A program made the translations under genes and the position numbers. The notes under the pieces are model-generated. The model ran no database searches, was not told where the DNA came from, and saw only the letters and a list, made by a program, of their open reading frames with translations. Of a stretch of DNA of 50,879 nucleotides, positions 1-7,381 are shown piece by piece. This DNA comes from an uncultured Collinsella sp. Its GTDB lineage: Bacteria; Actinomycetota; Coriobacteriia; Coriobacteriales; Coriobacteriaceae. Location of the stretch: positions 1 through 50,879 of the forward strand of contig CABUUB010000007.1 in the NCBI GenBank assembly GCA_902494625.1, given 5' to 3'. Within the stretch, counting starts at the first letter, position 1. The number at the start of each line of letters is the position of its first letter.

Positions 1-174
1 GGCGGCCCCGACCGCCTCTTCGTTGCCGTAGCTCGCGGCCGTGTCGAGCAGCCGGTAGCCGACCGAGAGCGCGTCCTCCACGGCGTGCTGGCATTCCGCG
101 GCGTCCGGGATCTGGTACACGCCGAAGCCGAGCTGCGGCATCCTGACGCCGTTGTTCAAGGTGATGTAGTCCAT
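1..174 (-). CDS. Aldo/keto reductase, N-terminal part (runs off window edge)
   Basis: The first 58 residues of an NADPH-dependent aldo/keto reductase (AKR5-like) are present; the rest lies beyond the left edge. The ATG at 172-174 follows a GGAAGG ribosome binding site. The N-terminus has the family's first beta strands, and the motif around D44-T45 with Y49 (LLDTAASYG) supplies the catalytic Asp and Tyr. It closely resembles the intact reductase at 6404-7252, and a conserved block lies at about the same distance upstream of both. The native substrate cannot be told from the sequence; family members reduce aldehydes, ketones and 2,5-diketogluconate-type compounds in the cytoplasm. Confidence 0.9.
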   Translation of the reverse strand, partial: MDYITLNNGVRMPQLGFGVYQIPDAAECQHAVEDALSVGYRLLDTAASYGNEEAVGAA

Positions 175-232
175 GGTGCCTTCCTTCCTCGCAACTTGAC
201 GTATCCACCATACGAGGGGCGCCGCGCCGGCG

Positions 233-279
233 GAAGTTTCCGTTGGTGAGGGTTCTATAACGCTGGGGTGCGAACGGGG
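233..279. promoter_or_regulatory. Conserved regulatory block upstream of aldo/keto reductase (copy A)
   Basis: Reading the plus strand, GAAGTT, CGTTGG, TATAAC, TGGGGT and ACGG occur in this order and spacing, exactly as in 7312-7358. The distance to the minus-strand reductase start is 58 bp here and 59 bp there. The preserved spacing suggests a promoter with an operator for a shared activator. The LysR protein at 7382-8281 is the obvious candidate, by inference. Confidence 0.6.
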
Positions 280-461
280 CTATAACCCGCGGGTTCAGGG
301 CACCGCACCAAAGGGGGATTCCGCCGAGCGCTCCGCGGTCGTACGCTTGGCGATGAGAGAACACAAGCCACCGACAGGGGATGTGCCTAACGGAGTCCGA
401 TGAACGGGCGGACGTGGGCGTCGCAAACAAATGACGGTTATCATAGACAGGGAGAACAGGA

Positions 462-1451
462 ATGGACAAGCGCGTTCTGGGAAAGAGCGGCATCGAAGTC
501 AGCCCGCTCGGTATGGGCTGCATGGGAATCACGCACGCGAGCGGAGACCCGATGCCCGACGACGAGGCCGTGAGCGTCGTCCGTCAGGCCCACGAGATGG
601 GCTATACCTTCTTTGACACGGCGGAGTGCTACGTTGGTACGTGCGCCGACGGGACCGAGGCGCACAACGAGGACGTGGTGGGCAAAGCGCTCGCGCCCGT
701 GCGTGACGAGGTTGTCATTGCCACCAAGTTCGGCGTCACGCACGCCCCGGACAAGACCATCCTCGTGGACTCGCGCCCCGAGGTTATCCGTATCTCGGTG
801 GAGAAGAGCCTGCGCCGGCTGCGCACCGACCACATCGACCTCTACTACCAGCACCGAATCGACCCAAAGGTCGAGCCCGAGGTCGTTGCGGGCACCATGG
901 CAGACCTCATCAAGGAAGGTAAGATCCGCGCCTGGGGAATCTCCGAGGCGACGGAGGAGTACCTGCGTCGTGCCGATGCGGTGTGCCCCGTCTCCGCCGT
1001 CCAGAACCGCTACTCCATGATGGCGCGCTGGAACGAATCCCTGTTCCCCGTGCTCGAGGAGCTGAATGTCGCCCTCGTGGCATTCTCTCCCATGGTGAAC
1101 GGCTTTCTGACGGGCGCGTACAGTCATAACACCCGCTTCGAGGGCGCCCAAGATTACCGCGATGGCATGCCGCAGTACACAGAGGAAGGCGAAAGGCGTG
1201 CCGAGCCCCTCATGCGGTTCGTTCGCGAGCTGGCTGAGCTGCACGCGGCGACGCCCGCCCAGGTCTCCCTTTCCTGGATGCTCGAGAAGAAGCCCTATAT
1301 CATCCCCATCCCGGGCAGTCGCAAGCCCGAACGACTGCTCGAGAACCTCGGCGCCGCCGAGGTCGGGCTCACCGACGATGAGGTTGCCAAGATCGACGGG
1401 CTGCTCAACGGACTCGACCTCATGGTCTTCGGCGGGCATACGGTAAGGTAG
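462..1451 (+). CDS. Aldo/keto reductase
   Basis: A 329-residue NADPH-dependent oxidoreductase of the aldo/keto reductase TIM-barrel superfamily, YhdN/tas-like branch. The expected catalytic tetrad is visible: D52 and Y57 in FFDTAECY, K89 in ATKFG, and H131 in YYQHRIDP. The C-terminal cofactor-binding signature IPIPGSRKPERL is intact. The length is normal for this branch. The ATG follows AGGGAGAACAGGA. It opens a tight four-gene run with a RibD-like reductase 6 bp downstream, a lipoprotein esterase and a flavodoxin-like reductase, so it probably acts in reductive modification of small carbonyl compounds. The substrate is unknown. Confidence 0.93.
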   Translation: MDKRVLGKSGIEVSPLGMGCMGITHASGDPMPDDEAVSVVRQAHEMGYTFFDTAECYVGTCADGTEAHNEDVVGKALAPVRDEVVIATKFGVTHAPDKTILVDSRPEVIRISVEKSLRRLRTDHIDLYYQHRIDPKVEPEVVAGTMADLIKEGKIRAWGISEATEEYLRRADAVCPVSAVQNRYSMMARWNESLFPVLEELNVALVAFSPMVNGFLTGAYSHNTRFEGAQDYRDGMPQYTEEGERRAEPLMRFVRELAELHAATPAQVSLSWMLEKKPYIIPIPGSRKPERLLENLGAAEVGLTDDEVAKIDGLLNGLDLMVFGGHTVR

Positions 1452-1457
1452 GGAGCC

Positions 1458-2165
1458 ATGAACATTAGACCCTATGTCGTCTGTCACGTCTTTGCCGGGC
1501 TCAACGGGCATATCGACGGCGCGTACATGCTCGACCCCGCCGCCTCGCCCGCACGTGCCGCGTACTCTCGCATGCAGGTCGAGTTTGGGGCGGACGCCGT
1601 GGCGTACGGGGCCGTGACCACGAAGGGCTTCGTCGGGTCGCGCCCCCTTGCGCTCGATACCCACGGGAGCGCGCCCAAGGGGGACTTCGTGGCGCCTCAT
1701 GACGAACGATCGTTCTACGTCTCCGTCGATCCCGTCGGGGAGATCGCATGGGAGTCTGCGACCTATCGTCGCGCCGGCCGTGCGGACGCGCACGTCATCG
1801 AGGTCCTCACCGAGGCGGCGTCGCCGGCGTATCGCGACTATCTGCGAGAGCGCGGCGTCTCATACGTGCTTGCCGGCTCGCGCGGGCTAGACCTCCCGCT
1901 CGCCCTGCGCAAGCTGCGCGAGCTTTTCGGCATCGAGCGCCTGCTCGTGTGCGGCGGCGGAAAGACGGACATGTCGTTTCTTGCCGCGGGCGTGCTTGAC
2001 GAGCTGAGCCTCGTTCTCTCCCCGACGGTCTCGGGGGAGCCCGAAACGGCTTCCGTCTTCGACGAGATGCCTCGCTCAGCCGGCGGTTCGCACGCATTCT
2101 CGCTCGAGCACGTCGAGCGCCTTGCCGGCGACGGCCTCCACCTCGTCTATCGAGTGCGGCGATGA
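1458..2165 (+). CDS. RibD C-terminal / dihydrofolate reductase-like protein
   Basis: A 235-residue protein of the RibD_C/DHFR-fold family, which binds NADPH and reduces pteridine- or pyrimidine-like substrates. The N-terminal strand (YVVCHVFAGLNGHID) matches the first strand and substrate loop, and LLVCGGGKT near residue 165 is the family's glycine-rich NADPH turn. It stands alone without the RibD deaminase domain, so a role in riboflavin synthesis is unlikely. It starts 6 bp after the preceding aldo/keto reductase, with GGGAGCC as ribosome binding site. Its stop overlaps the next start by 4 bp (ATGA), implying translational coupling. Confidence 0.85.
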   Translation: MNIRPYVVCHVFAGLNGHIDGAYMLDPAASPARAAYSRMQVEFGADAVAYGAVTTKGFVGSRPLALDTHGSAPKGDFVAPHDERSFYVSVDPVGEIAWESATYRRAGRADAHVIEVLTEAASPAYRDYLRERGVSYVLAGSRGLDLPLALRKLRELFGIERLLVCGGGKTDMSFLAAGVLDELSLVLSPTVSGEPETASVFDEMPRSAGGSHAFSLEHVERLAGDGLHLVYRVRR

Positions 2166-3163
2166 TGCCGCGCCGTTCGTTTCTGGAGGCTGTCGCGTGG
2201 TTGGCCGCTGCGGGCAGCCTTGCCGGCTGCTCGTCGGACGGGGCCGCCGGGGTCGCGCGCGGCTCCGCTCCGGGCCCGGTCACGGCGGACACGCCCATCT
2301 ACGACGTCATCAACAACCCTTTGTTCGATGGCTACGGGCGGCTGCTCTTCCCCACAACGCTCCATCCGCCGACGGAGGATATGACGCTCGACGACCTTCC
2401 CGCTTGCCTGCCGTGGTACTCGGAGATCCATACGAGCACCACGGTCGACGTCGTCAGCTATCTGCTGTCAGAGCGCGCAGCGGAACGGACGTTCTTCTAC
2501 GACATCTACACGGATGCCGAGAAGGCCGCCGACCCCTCGCTCGCCAACACGGGGCTCTTCCGCTTCGCTGCCGAGGGAGCGGGCGGCGCGTCTGCACCGT
2601 TTGCCGTGGTAAGCGCGGGCGGCGGATTCGCCTACGTCGCTGCCATGCACGACTCCTTCCCGCACTGCCTGCACCTGGCCCGTTCCGGCGTCAACGGGTT
2701 CGCGGTCATCTACCGGCCGGACGCGCAGCTCGCCTGCGAGGACTTGGCCCGCGCCGTCTCCTTCATCTTCGAGCACGCCGACGAGCTCAGCGTGGACACG
2801 TCGGGCTATTCGCTGTGGGGCGGCTCGGCCGGTGCGCGCATGGCGGCATGGGTCGGCGGCTACGGCCCGGCCGCCTTTGGCGCGCCGGCAGGAACGCCCC
2901 AGCCCGCGGCAGCCATCATGCAGTACACCGGCATGAGCGAACTGACGGGTGCCGACCCCGCGACCTACGCCTGCGTAGGTGATCGCGACGGCATCGCCAG
3001 CTGGCGCACAATGCAGGGACGTATCGACGCGCTCGCCAAGACGGGCGTGCCCACGGAGTTCCATGCTTACGAAGGCCTGAGCCACGGCTTTGGCCTGGGT
3101 GTCGACACCGTGGCAGAGGGCTGGATCGACGATGCCCTCGCGTTTTGGAAGGCGCAGCGATGA
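2162..3163 (+). CDS. Tat-type lipoprotein alpha/beta hydrolase (esterase-like)
   Basis: A 333-residue exported hydrolase. The leader has twin arginines at 4-5, a hydrophobic stretch and a lipobox ending at C23 (LAGC), so it is probably a Tat-exported lipoprotein facing outward. The mature part has an alpha/beta-hydrolase fold: a glycine-rich oxyanion segment near 151-156 (SAGGGF), nucleophile S222 in GGSAG, acidic candidates D274/D276 and H308 in LSHGF. This resembles the BD-FAE/HSL-like esterases. The start overlaps the upstream RibD-like stop by 4 bp. The natural ester is unknown. The minus-strand run holds a second Tat-type hydrolase at 3981-4832, in a similar gene setting. Confidence 0.85.
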   Translation: MMPRRSFLEAVAWLAAAGSLAGCSSDGAAGVARGSAPGPVTADTPIYDVINNPLFDGYGRLLFPTTLHPPTEDMTLDDLPACLPWYSEIHTSTTVDVVSYLLSERAAERTFFYDIYTDAEKAADPSLANTGLFRFAAEGAGGASAPFAVVSAGGGFAYVAAMHDSFPHCLHLARSGVNGFAVIYRPDAQLACEDLARAVSFIFEHADELSVDTSGYSLWGGSAGARMAAWVGGYGPAAFGAPAGTPQPAAAIMQYTGMSELTGADPATYACVGDRDGIASWRTMQGRIDALAKTGVPTEFHAYEGLSHGFGLGVDTVAEGWIDDALAFWKAQR

Positions 3164-3281
3164 GGATGGCAAGACGTACACACCCCACGGTTATAAGCTG
3201 CCTACGGGCAGGAACTTCTCACCGGATCTTCTCACGCCTATGGTAAAGGCGGTATCAGACAATACGTAAGGAGTGAGACGT

Positions 3282-3731
3282 ATGATTCTCTTCATCAACG
3301 GAAGCCCCAACAAGGACGGCAACACGGCGCGTCTGGCGCGCGAGCTCATCGGCGATCGTCCGTACGAGCAGCTGAATCTTGCTGAGCACAAGGTCTACGG
3401 CTACGGCCAGAGCTACGGCGACGATGACTTCAAGGACGTGCTCGCGTGCATCGAGGCGGCGGACACCCTGGTCGTGGGGTCGCCCGTCTACTGGCACAGC
3501 CTCTCCGGCATGTTGCGCAACCTGCTCGACCGCTTCTACGGTCCGGTGCGCGAGGGCAGTATGAGCGGCAAGACGCTCTATTTCGTGTTCCAAGGTGGCG
3601 CGCCCACGCGCGAGATGCTCGATTGGGGCGAGTACACCATGAAGCGCTTCGCCGCGCTCTACGGCATGACCTACGGCGGCATGGTCGACAACACGCACGA
3701 GGCAAGGGCGCTCTCGAAGAAGCTCGCGTAG
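3282..3731 (+). CDS. Flavodoxin-like NAD(P)H-dependent oxidoreductase
   Basis: A 149-residue cytoplasmic protein of the NADPH-dependent FMN reductase/flavodoxin_2 family. The N-terminus FINGSPNKDGNTARL is the phosphate-binding loop for FMN, and VVGSPVYWHSLSG is the second flavin contact. I chose the ATG at 3282 because AAGGAG lies 8 bp upstream; the in-frame GTG at 3273 overlaps that site. It ends the plus-strand run and is followed by a strong hairpin. It may supply or use reduced flavin for the neighbouring reductases, which is inference from context. Confidence 0.88.
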   Translation: MILFINGSPNKDGNTARLARELIGDRPYEQLNLAEHKVYGYGQSYGDDDFKDVLACIEAADTLVVGSPVYWHSLSGMLRNLLDRFYGPVREGSMSGKTLYFVFQGGAPTREMLDWGEYTMKRFAALYGMTYGGMVDNTHEARALSKKLA

Positions 3732-3757
3732 TCCCGACTTACGTAACCCAGTTCGGC

Positions 3758-3797
3758 GGCGGTGGGCCCGTGAAGACGGAGGCCCACCGCCCCTTTT
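3758..3797 (+). terminator. Intrinsic terminator between converging runs
   Basis: A perfect 11-bp stem (GGCGGTGGGCC at 3758-3768 with its complement at 3781-3791) is followed on the plus strand by CCTTTTCGTT. It sits between the plus-strand flavodoxin gene and the minus-strand run ending at 3805. The minus-strand side lacks a clear T-run, so termination there is less certain. Confidence 0.8.
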
Positions 3798-3804
3798 CGT
3801 TCGC

Positions 3805-3984
3805 CTAGCGTATGATCGGACGGGCGCTGCGGACGACTACCCGCATGAGCAGGGCACCCAGAAGCGCATGGAAATCCTCTGGTAGCAGCTGGTAGCACAT
3901 CTGAACCAGAAGCAGGATCGCAAGTGCCACGTCGACCGCGCGGCGCAGCGTCCTTTGCGCTGCGCCCTTTGCTTGCCGTGTCAT
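3805..3984 (-). CDS. Small membrane ORF, truncated DUF4405-like
   Basis: A 59-residue ORF whose ATG overlaps the stop of the upstream esterase by 4 bp (ATGA), so it is likely translated by coupling. The N-terminus is basic. Residues about 16-33 form one membrane helix, followed by YQLLPEDFHALLGALL. The pattern of a helix and then a Gly/Pro-rich turn with a His before LLG matches the start of DUF4405 membrane proteins, which normally continue through further helices and a second histidine. Here the frame ends after RPIIR and runs straight into the terminator. I read it as a 3'-truncated member; it may still encode a single-pass peptide. Family assignment rests on a short segment. Confidence 0.5.
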   Translation of the reverse strand: MTRQAKGAAQRTLRRAVDVALAILLLVQMCYQLLPEDFHALLGALLMRVVVRSARPIIR

Positions 3985-4832
3985 GAGAACAACCATCCCA
4001 TGATGTTCTCGTCGCGGGCAAAGAGGTAGCCGCCCGCCCCGTGCTGGCCCGCGTCCGCAGCAAAGCCCCGCTCGGTGAAATAGCTCGTGGGCTTGACATC
4101 GAGCACGACCAGCTCGCTGATGCGCTCCTCGGAAAGCCTGCGAGCTCGATAGGCGGCGCGAATCTCCTCGTACGCCTCGCGCTCGGGTCCGGAGCCGTAA
4201 TAGTCGTCGTTCTCGCCGATAGCCATATACACGGGAACCTCGGCTGCGGTGAGCGTCTCGATGTCGCCGTCCCAGCGCGAGATGGTGTGAAGCGCGCGTC
4301 GGTAGAGCTCGGGGCGCGTTCCCAAGACGATGGAGATGGTCTCGCCGCCGCCCGAGCATCCGCTCAGGTACACGTGGTCCGCATCGATGCTGTAGGCGCC
4401 GAGCAGCCATTCGGTGAGCTCCACTACGTCTGACGCCGATTGCTCGTCCCAGTCGTCGAGCTGGGGCGAGGCCACGATCATGTCGGCGATGTAATCGTTC
4501 GCCACGAAGGGGTAGCCCTCCTGAAGATTCGCCCCCACGCCCTGGAAGTAGAGCCCCTCCCAGCCGGGGCAGGCCACGTAGAGCGCATAGGGCGCGGACC
4601 CGTCGTAGGAGTCCGGCACATGGAGCGAGAAGTGCAGCGTCCTGCCCGATGGCGTCTGCAAGGCGTCGTCAACGACGAAGCCGCGGTCTGTCTGCGACCC
4701 CTCCGTGAGGACGTAGCCGCCAAGCTCACGGACATCCGCGCAGCCGACCGGGCCTTCCCCGAGCGCCAGCCCGCCCGCAGCGACCGCGGCAGCCTCGATA
4801 AAGGACCTGCGTGAAAGATGGCTCACGTGCAT
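3981..4832 (-). CDS. Tat-exported alpha/beta hydrolase (esterase/PHB-depolymerase-like)
   Basis: A 283-residue secreted hydrolase. I start at the ATG at 4832, giving a leader with SRRSF (twin Arg at 8-9), an Ala-rich core and Cys31 after GPVG, a possible lipobox. The alternative upstream start adds 32 residues without leader character. Catalytic candidates are S160 in GCSGGG, D209/D210 in GENDD and H264 in QHGAGG. The ribosome binding site is weak (AGAAAGAGAA). It lies 61 bp after the EFR1 reading frame and is coupled to the DUF4405-like ORF. A similar leader is found on the unrelated-sequence hydrolase at 2162-3163. The substrate is unknown. Confidence 0.85.
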   Translation of the reverse strand: MHVSHLSRRSFIEAAAVAAGGLALGEGPVGCADVRELGGYVLTEGSQTDRGFVVDDALQTPSGRTLHFSLHVPDSYDGSAPYALYVACPGWEGLYFQGVGANLQEGYPFVANDYIADMIVASPQLDDWDEQSASDVVELTEWLLGAYSIDADHVYLSGCSGGGETISIVLGTRPELYRRALHTISRWDGDIETLTAAEVPVYMAIGENDDYYGSGPEREAYEEIRAAYRARRLSEERISELVVLDVKPTSYFTERGFAADAGQHGAGGYLFARDENIMGWLFS

Positions 4833-4893
4833 AATTTCTCTTTCTGAATGAATCAAGCCGAAACCGCAGGCTTTCGGCATGGTGAGAAGCGCA

Positions 4894-5688
4894 TCAGCGG
4901 CCGCTGTTGGCCTCTTGTAGCTCGGCAAGGGTCACGTGTTCGTTGCGGAAGCGCGCCGCGGGATTCTTGTCGCCCGCCGCGCAGGTGATGGCGTGCGCGG
5001 GACAGGCGTGCATGCAGGCGAGGCAGGCGTTGCAGCCAAAGCCCGCCTGCGCGTTACGGACAGCCTTGCCGCCCTCGAGTGCGATGCAGCCAGCCGGGCA
5101 CACCTTTGCGCACGCCCCGCATCCCATGCACTTCTCGGAATCAACGGTCAGGAATCCGCCCAGCGCCGCCGGCTCGAAGCGCAAGCCCCGGCTCATGAAC
5201 TGCTCGTGCGCCGCGCGGTCCTCGTCGGTCACCGGCTCGATCTAGCGGCGGCGCGTGGACACGGCCGCGCGGATGCGCTCGAGATTCTTGTCTATCTTCT
5301 TCTCGGGGATGCGGGCGCGTTGCTCGTCCATGTCGAAGTTGGGCAGCCAGTTGTCTACCATGAGGAGCGTGGTCACGTAGGCGGGATTGAGCCCCGCCGC
5401 CCGCGCATCCTCCAGGCACAGCTCGACTGCGTTGGCGTGCCGGTTGCCGTAGGTGCAAACGAAGTAGAGGTAGGACGTGTCGAGCGTCGCGCGCTCGAGG
5501 AACGTCTTCACCATGTCGGGCATCATGTGCCCATAGATGGGGTACACGATGCCAATCGCATCGTCCGCGTAGGCGAGCTCGCCCTCGCGGCGCAGCTCCT
5601 GCGGGATGCTCAGGACCCTCTAGCCTTCCGCGGCCAGCTCGCGCGCCACGTAGAGGCAGTTGCCCGTCCCGGTGAAGTATAGGATCAT
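4894..5688 (-). pseudogene. EFR1-family flavodoxin-ferredoxin, interrupted by two in-frame TAG codons
   Basis: Read through, this frame gives 264 codons: an N-terminal flavodoxin domain (YFTGTGNCLYVAREL, then IVYPIYGHMMPDMVKTFLERA) and a C-terminal 2x[4Fe-4S] ferredoxin (CMGCGACAKVC and CNACLACMHAC). That is the EFR1 architecture and normal length. Codon 23 (5620-5622) and codon 149 (5242-5244) are TAG, yet there is no frameshift and the start at 5688 keeps a GGGAG site 6 bp upstream. Two shorter products could be made separately: a flavodoxin part from GTG 5547 and a ferredoxin part from GTG 5232. It lies in the minus-strand run between the flavodoxin lipoprotein and the esterase. Most simply it is a young pseudogene; readthrough is possible but unsupported. 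Confidence 0.8.
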
Positions 5689-5730
5689 TCGAAACTCCCA
5701 GATTGTCAGCGGTCTACCATCTCTAATTGC

Positions 5731-6357
5731 TTATGCCAGGCCGAGACCGGCGATCCAATCACGAACCCCGGACTCGTCCGCACTGGACGAGAAGCGCTGG
5801 CCCTCCTGCCACTCCCCGCTACCCGCGGCCTCGGCGAGCAGCTCGCCGCTCCGGCCAAGACCCGAGGAGGAAGAGGTGCAGAATGGGATCACCGTCTTGC
5901 CGTCCCAGTCGTTGCCTGAGATGAAGTTGTCGATGGGCCAGGCCGCGATGCCCCACCAGATGGGATACCCCACGAGCACGGTGTCGTAGTTCTCCCAGCC
6001 GTTCGGCGTGACCTGCGTAAGCTCGACGTCGCGCAGGCTCTCGTCCTCGTGCTCGCGGGTTACGCGGCTACTGTCGTCGGTCCAGTCGAGGTCATCGTTG
6101 GAGTAGGGCTCCGTAGGCTTCACCTCAAAGAGATCGGCGCCGAGCTCGTCGGCGATGGTCTGAGCTATGGCAGCGGTATGGCCCTGTGCCGAGTAGTAGG
6201 CCACGAGGACGTTGCCGCCTGCAGCGGGCGCGGCGGCAGGCTGGTCCTCGGCGGCGGCTTGGTCGCCGTTACCCTGGCTGCAACCGGAGAGCATCGTTGC
6301 GCACAGCGCGGCTCCGAGCAGGAAGTTTCTTCTGGTCACGGTCGGGTTTGCGGTCAT
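5731..6357 (-). CDS. Flavodoxin lipoprotein with twin-arginine-type leader
   Basis: A 208-residue exported flavodoxin. The leader has R9-R10 followed by NFLLG, then a lipobox ending at C26 (LSGC), so FMN-loaded export through Tat and lipid anchoring are likely. A low-complexity linker rich in Ala, Glu and Pro reaches residue 45. The domain begins with VLVAYYSAQGHTAAIA, the flavodoxin phosphate loop, and continues with VLVGYPIWWGIAAWP and TVIPFCTSSSSG. The ATG at 6357 has AAGGAG 7 bp upstream. It sits between an aldo/keto reductase and the EFR1 gene, within 50 bp of each. An electron carrier or quinone-type reductase at the outer face of the membrane is the likely role. Confidence 0.88.
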   Translation of the reverse strand: MTANPTVTRRNFLLGAALCATMLSGCSQGNGDQAAAEDQPAAAPAAGGNVLVAYYSAQGHTAAIAQTIADELGADLFEVKPTEPYSNDDLDWTDDSSRVTREHEDESLRDVELTQVTPNGWENYDTVLVGYPIWWGIAAWPIDNFISGNDWDGKTVIPFCTSSSSGLGRSGELLAEAAGSGEWQEGQRFSSSADESGVRDWIAGLGLA

Positions 6358-6403
6358 GGGGCATCTCCTTCGTTGGCTTGGTTGGTCCGTTATCGTCTGA
6401 GCG

Positions 6404-7252
6404 CTACTCCTGCGCGTCGAAATCGGGGCGCATGGCCAGGTAGCCCGCGAGCGCTTCCTCAGTGGCGGTGTAGTAGGTCATGGTTCCGTCGAGCTTGGCA
6501 ATCTCAGCCATCTCGTCTTCGGCGAGGGAGAAGTCGAAGATGTTCGCGTTGTCGGCGATGTGGGCGGGGTTCTTGGAGCCGGGGATGATGGAGGTTCCCA
6601 TCTGCACGTGCCAGCGCAGGATCACTTGGGCCGGGGTCTTGCCGTACTTCTCGGCGAGAGCGACGAAGACGGGCTCCTCCAGAAGACCTTTGTCGCCGTG
6701 GCCGAGCGGGTACCACGCCTCGATCACCGTGCCGTACGGCGCGAGGTAGGCGCGCAGGTCGCGCTGGGCGTGGTAGGGGTGGCACTCAACGGTCACGAGC
6801 TGCGGCTTGATGTCGGCGACCTCGATGACCTCGGCAATCTTGTCTTGCGGGAAGTTGGAGAGGCCGAGGGCGCGCACCTTGCCCGCGCGGTAGGCCTCCT
6901 CCATCGTGCGCCACGCGGCCAGGTAGTCGCCTACCGGCTGGTGCAGGATGAGCATGTCGACGTAGTCGAGCCCTAGGCGCTGGAGCGTGGCGTCCACCGC
7001 CGGCATGCCCGCGTCGTAGACACTCGGCCAGAGCTTGGTGGAGACGAAGATCTTGTCGCGTGCGATGCCGCTCTTGGTGATGGCACGGCCCACGGCGCGC
7101 TCGTTCATGTAGGCGTTGGCGGTGTCGATGTGCTCGTAGCCAGCCGTGAGCGCGGCGGTTGCGGCCGCCTCGGCCTCGGCCGGGGTCATGAGGAAGGTGC
7201 CCAAACCCTCGATGGGCATCTCTACGTCGTTGTTGAGCTTCAGATACTCCAT
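6404..7252 (-). CDS. Aldo/keto reductase (AKR5-type)
   Basis: A 282-residue NADPH-dependent aldo/keto reductase, complete in length. The tetrad is D43 and Y48 (HIDTANAY), K73 (VSTKLW) and H104 (LILHQP); the cofactor signature SIIPGSKNPAHI is near the C-terminus. The ATG follows AAGGAGGAGACC. It is the first gene of a minus-strand run of five frames reaching 3805 and is transcribed away from the LysR gene at 7382. Its upstream region matches the one before the partial reductase at 1-174, so the two are probably co-regulated. Likely substrates are aldehydes or diketones. Confidence 0.92.
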   Translation of the reverse strand: MEYLKLNNDVEMPIEGLGTFLMTPAEAEAAATAALTAGYEHIDTANAYMNERAVGRAITKSGIARDKIFVSTKLWPSVYDAGMPAVDATLQRLGLDYVDMLILHQPVGDYLAAWRTMEEAYRAGKVRALGLSNFPQDKIAEVIEVADIKPQLVTVECHPYHAQRDLRAYLAPYGTVIEAWYPLGHGDKGLLEEPVFVALAEKYGKTPAQVILRWHVQMGTSIIPGSKNPAHIADNANIFDFSLAEDEMAEIAKLDGTMTYYTATEEALAGYLAMRPDFDAQE

Positions 7253-7311
7253 GGTCTCCTCCTTAATGGTGACTTTTCGAATACAAGGCTACGGCGTTTA
7301 CTGACGCGCGA

Positions 7312-7358
7312 GAAGTTCACGTTGGAATGATGGATATAACCATGGGGTATATACGGCA
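7312..7358. promoter_or_regulatory. Conserved regulatory block in LysR/aldo-keto reductase divergent region (copy B)
   Basis: Carries the same ordered words as 233-279 (GAAGTT, CGTTGG, TATAAC, TGGGGT, ACGG) with identical spacing, starting 60 bp from the reductase ATG. It lies in the 129-bp gap between the reductase and the divergent LysR gene, the usual place for a LysR operator. Binding by that LysR protein is inferred. Confidence 0.6.
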
Positions 7359-7381
7359 CATAATGCGTGACAGGAGGATCG

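Noticed and set aside
441..1793. 450-residue minus-strand frame over the aldo/keto reductase
   Set aside because: It spans two genes with clear catalytic motifs on the other strand and crosses their boundary.
4894..5688. Recoding of TAG as a standard sense codon in this organism
   Set aside because: Other genes in the window, such as those ending at 1451 and 3731, use TAG as their stop next to terminators or the next start, so a general reassignment is unlikely.
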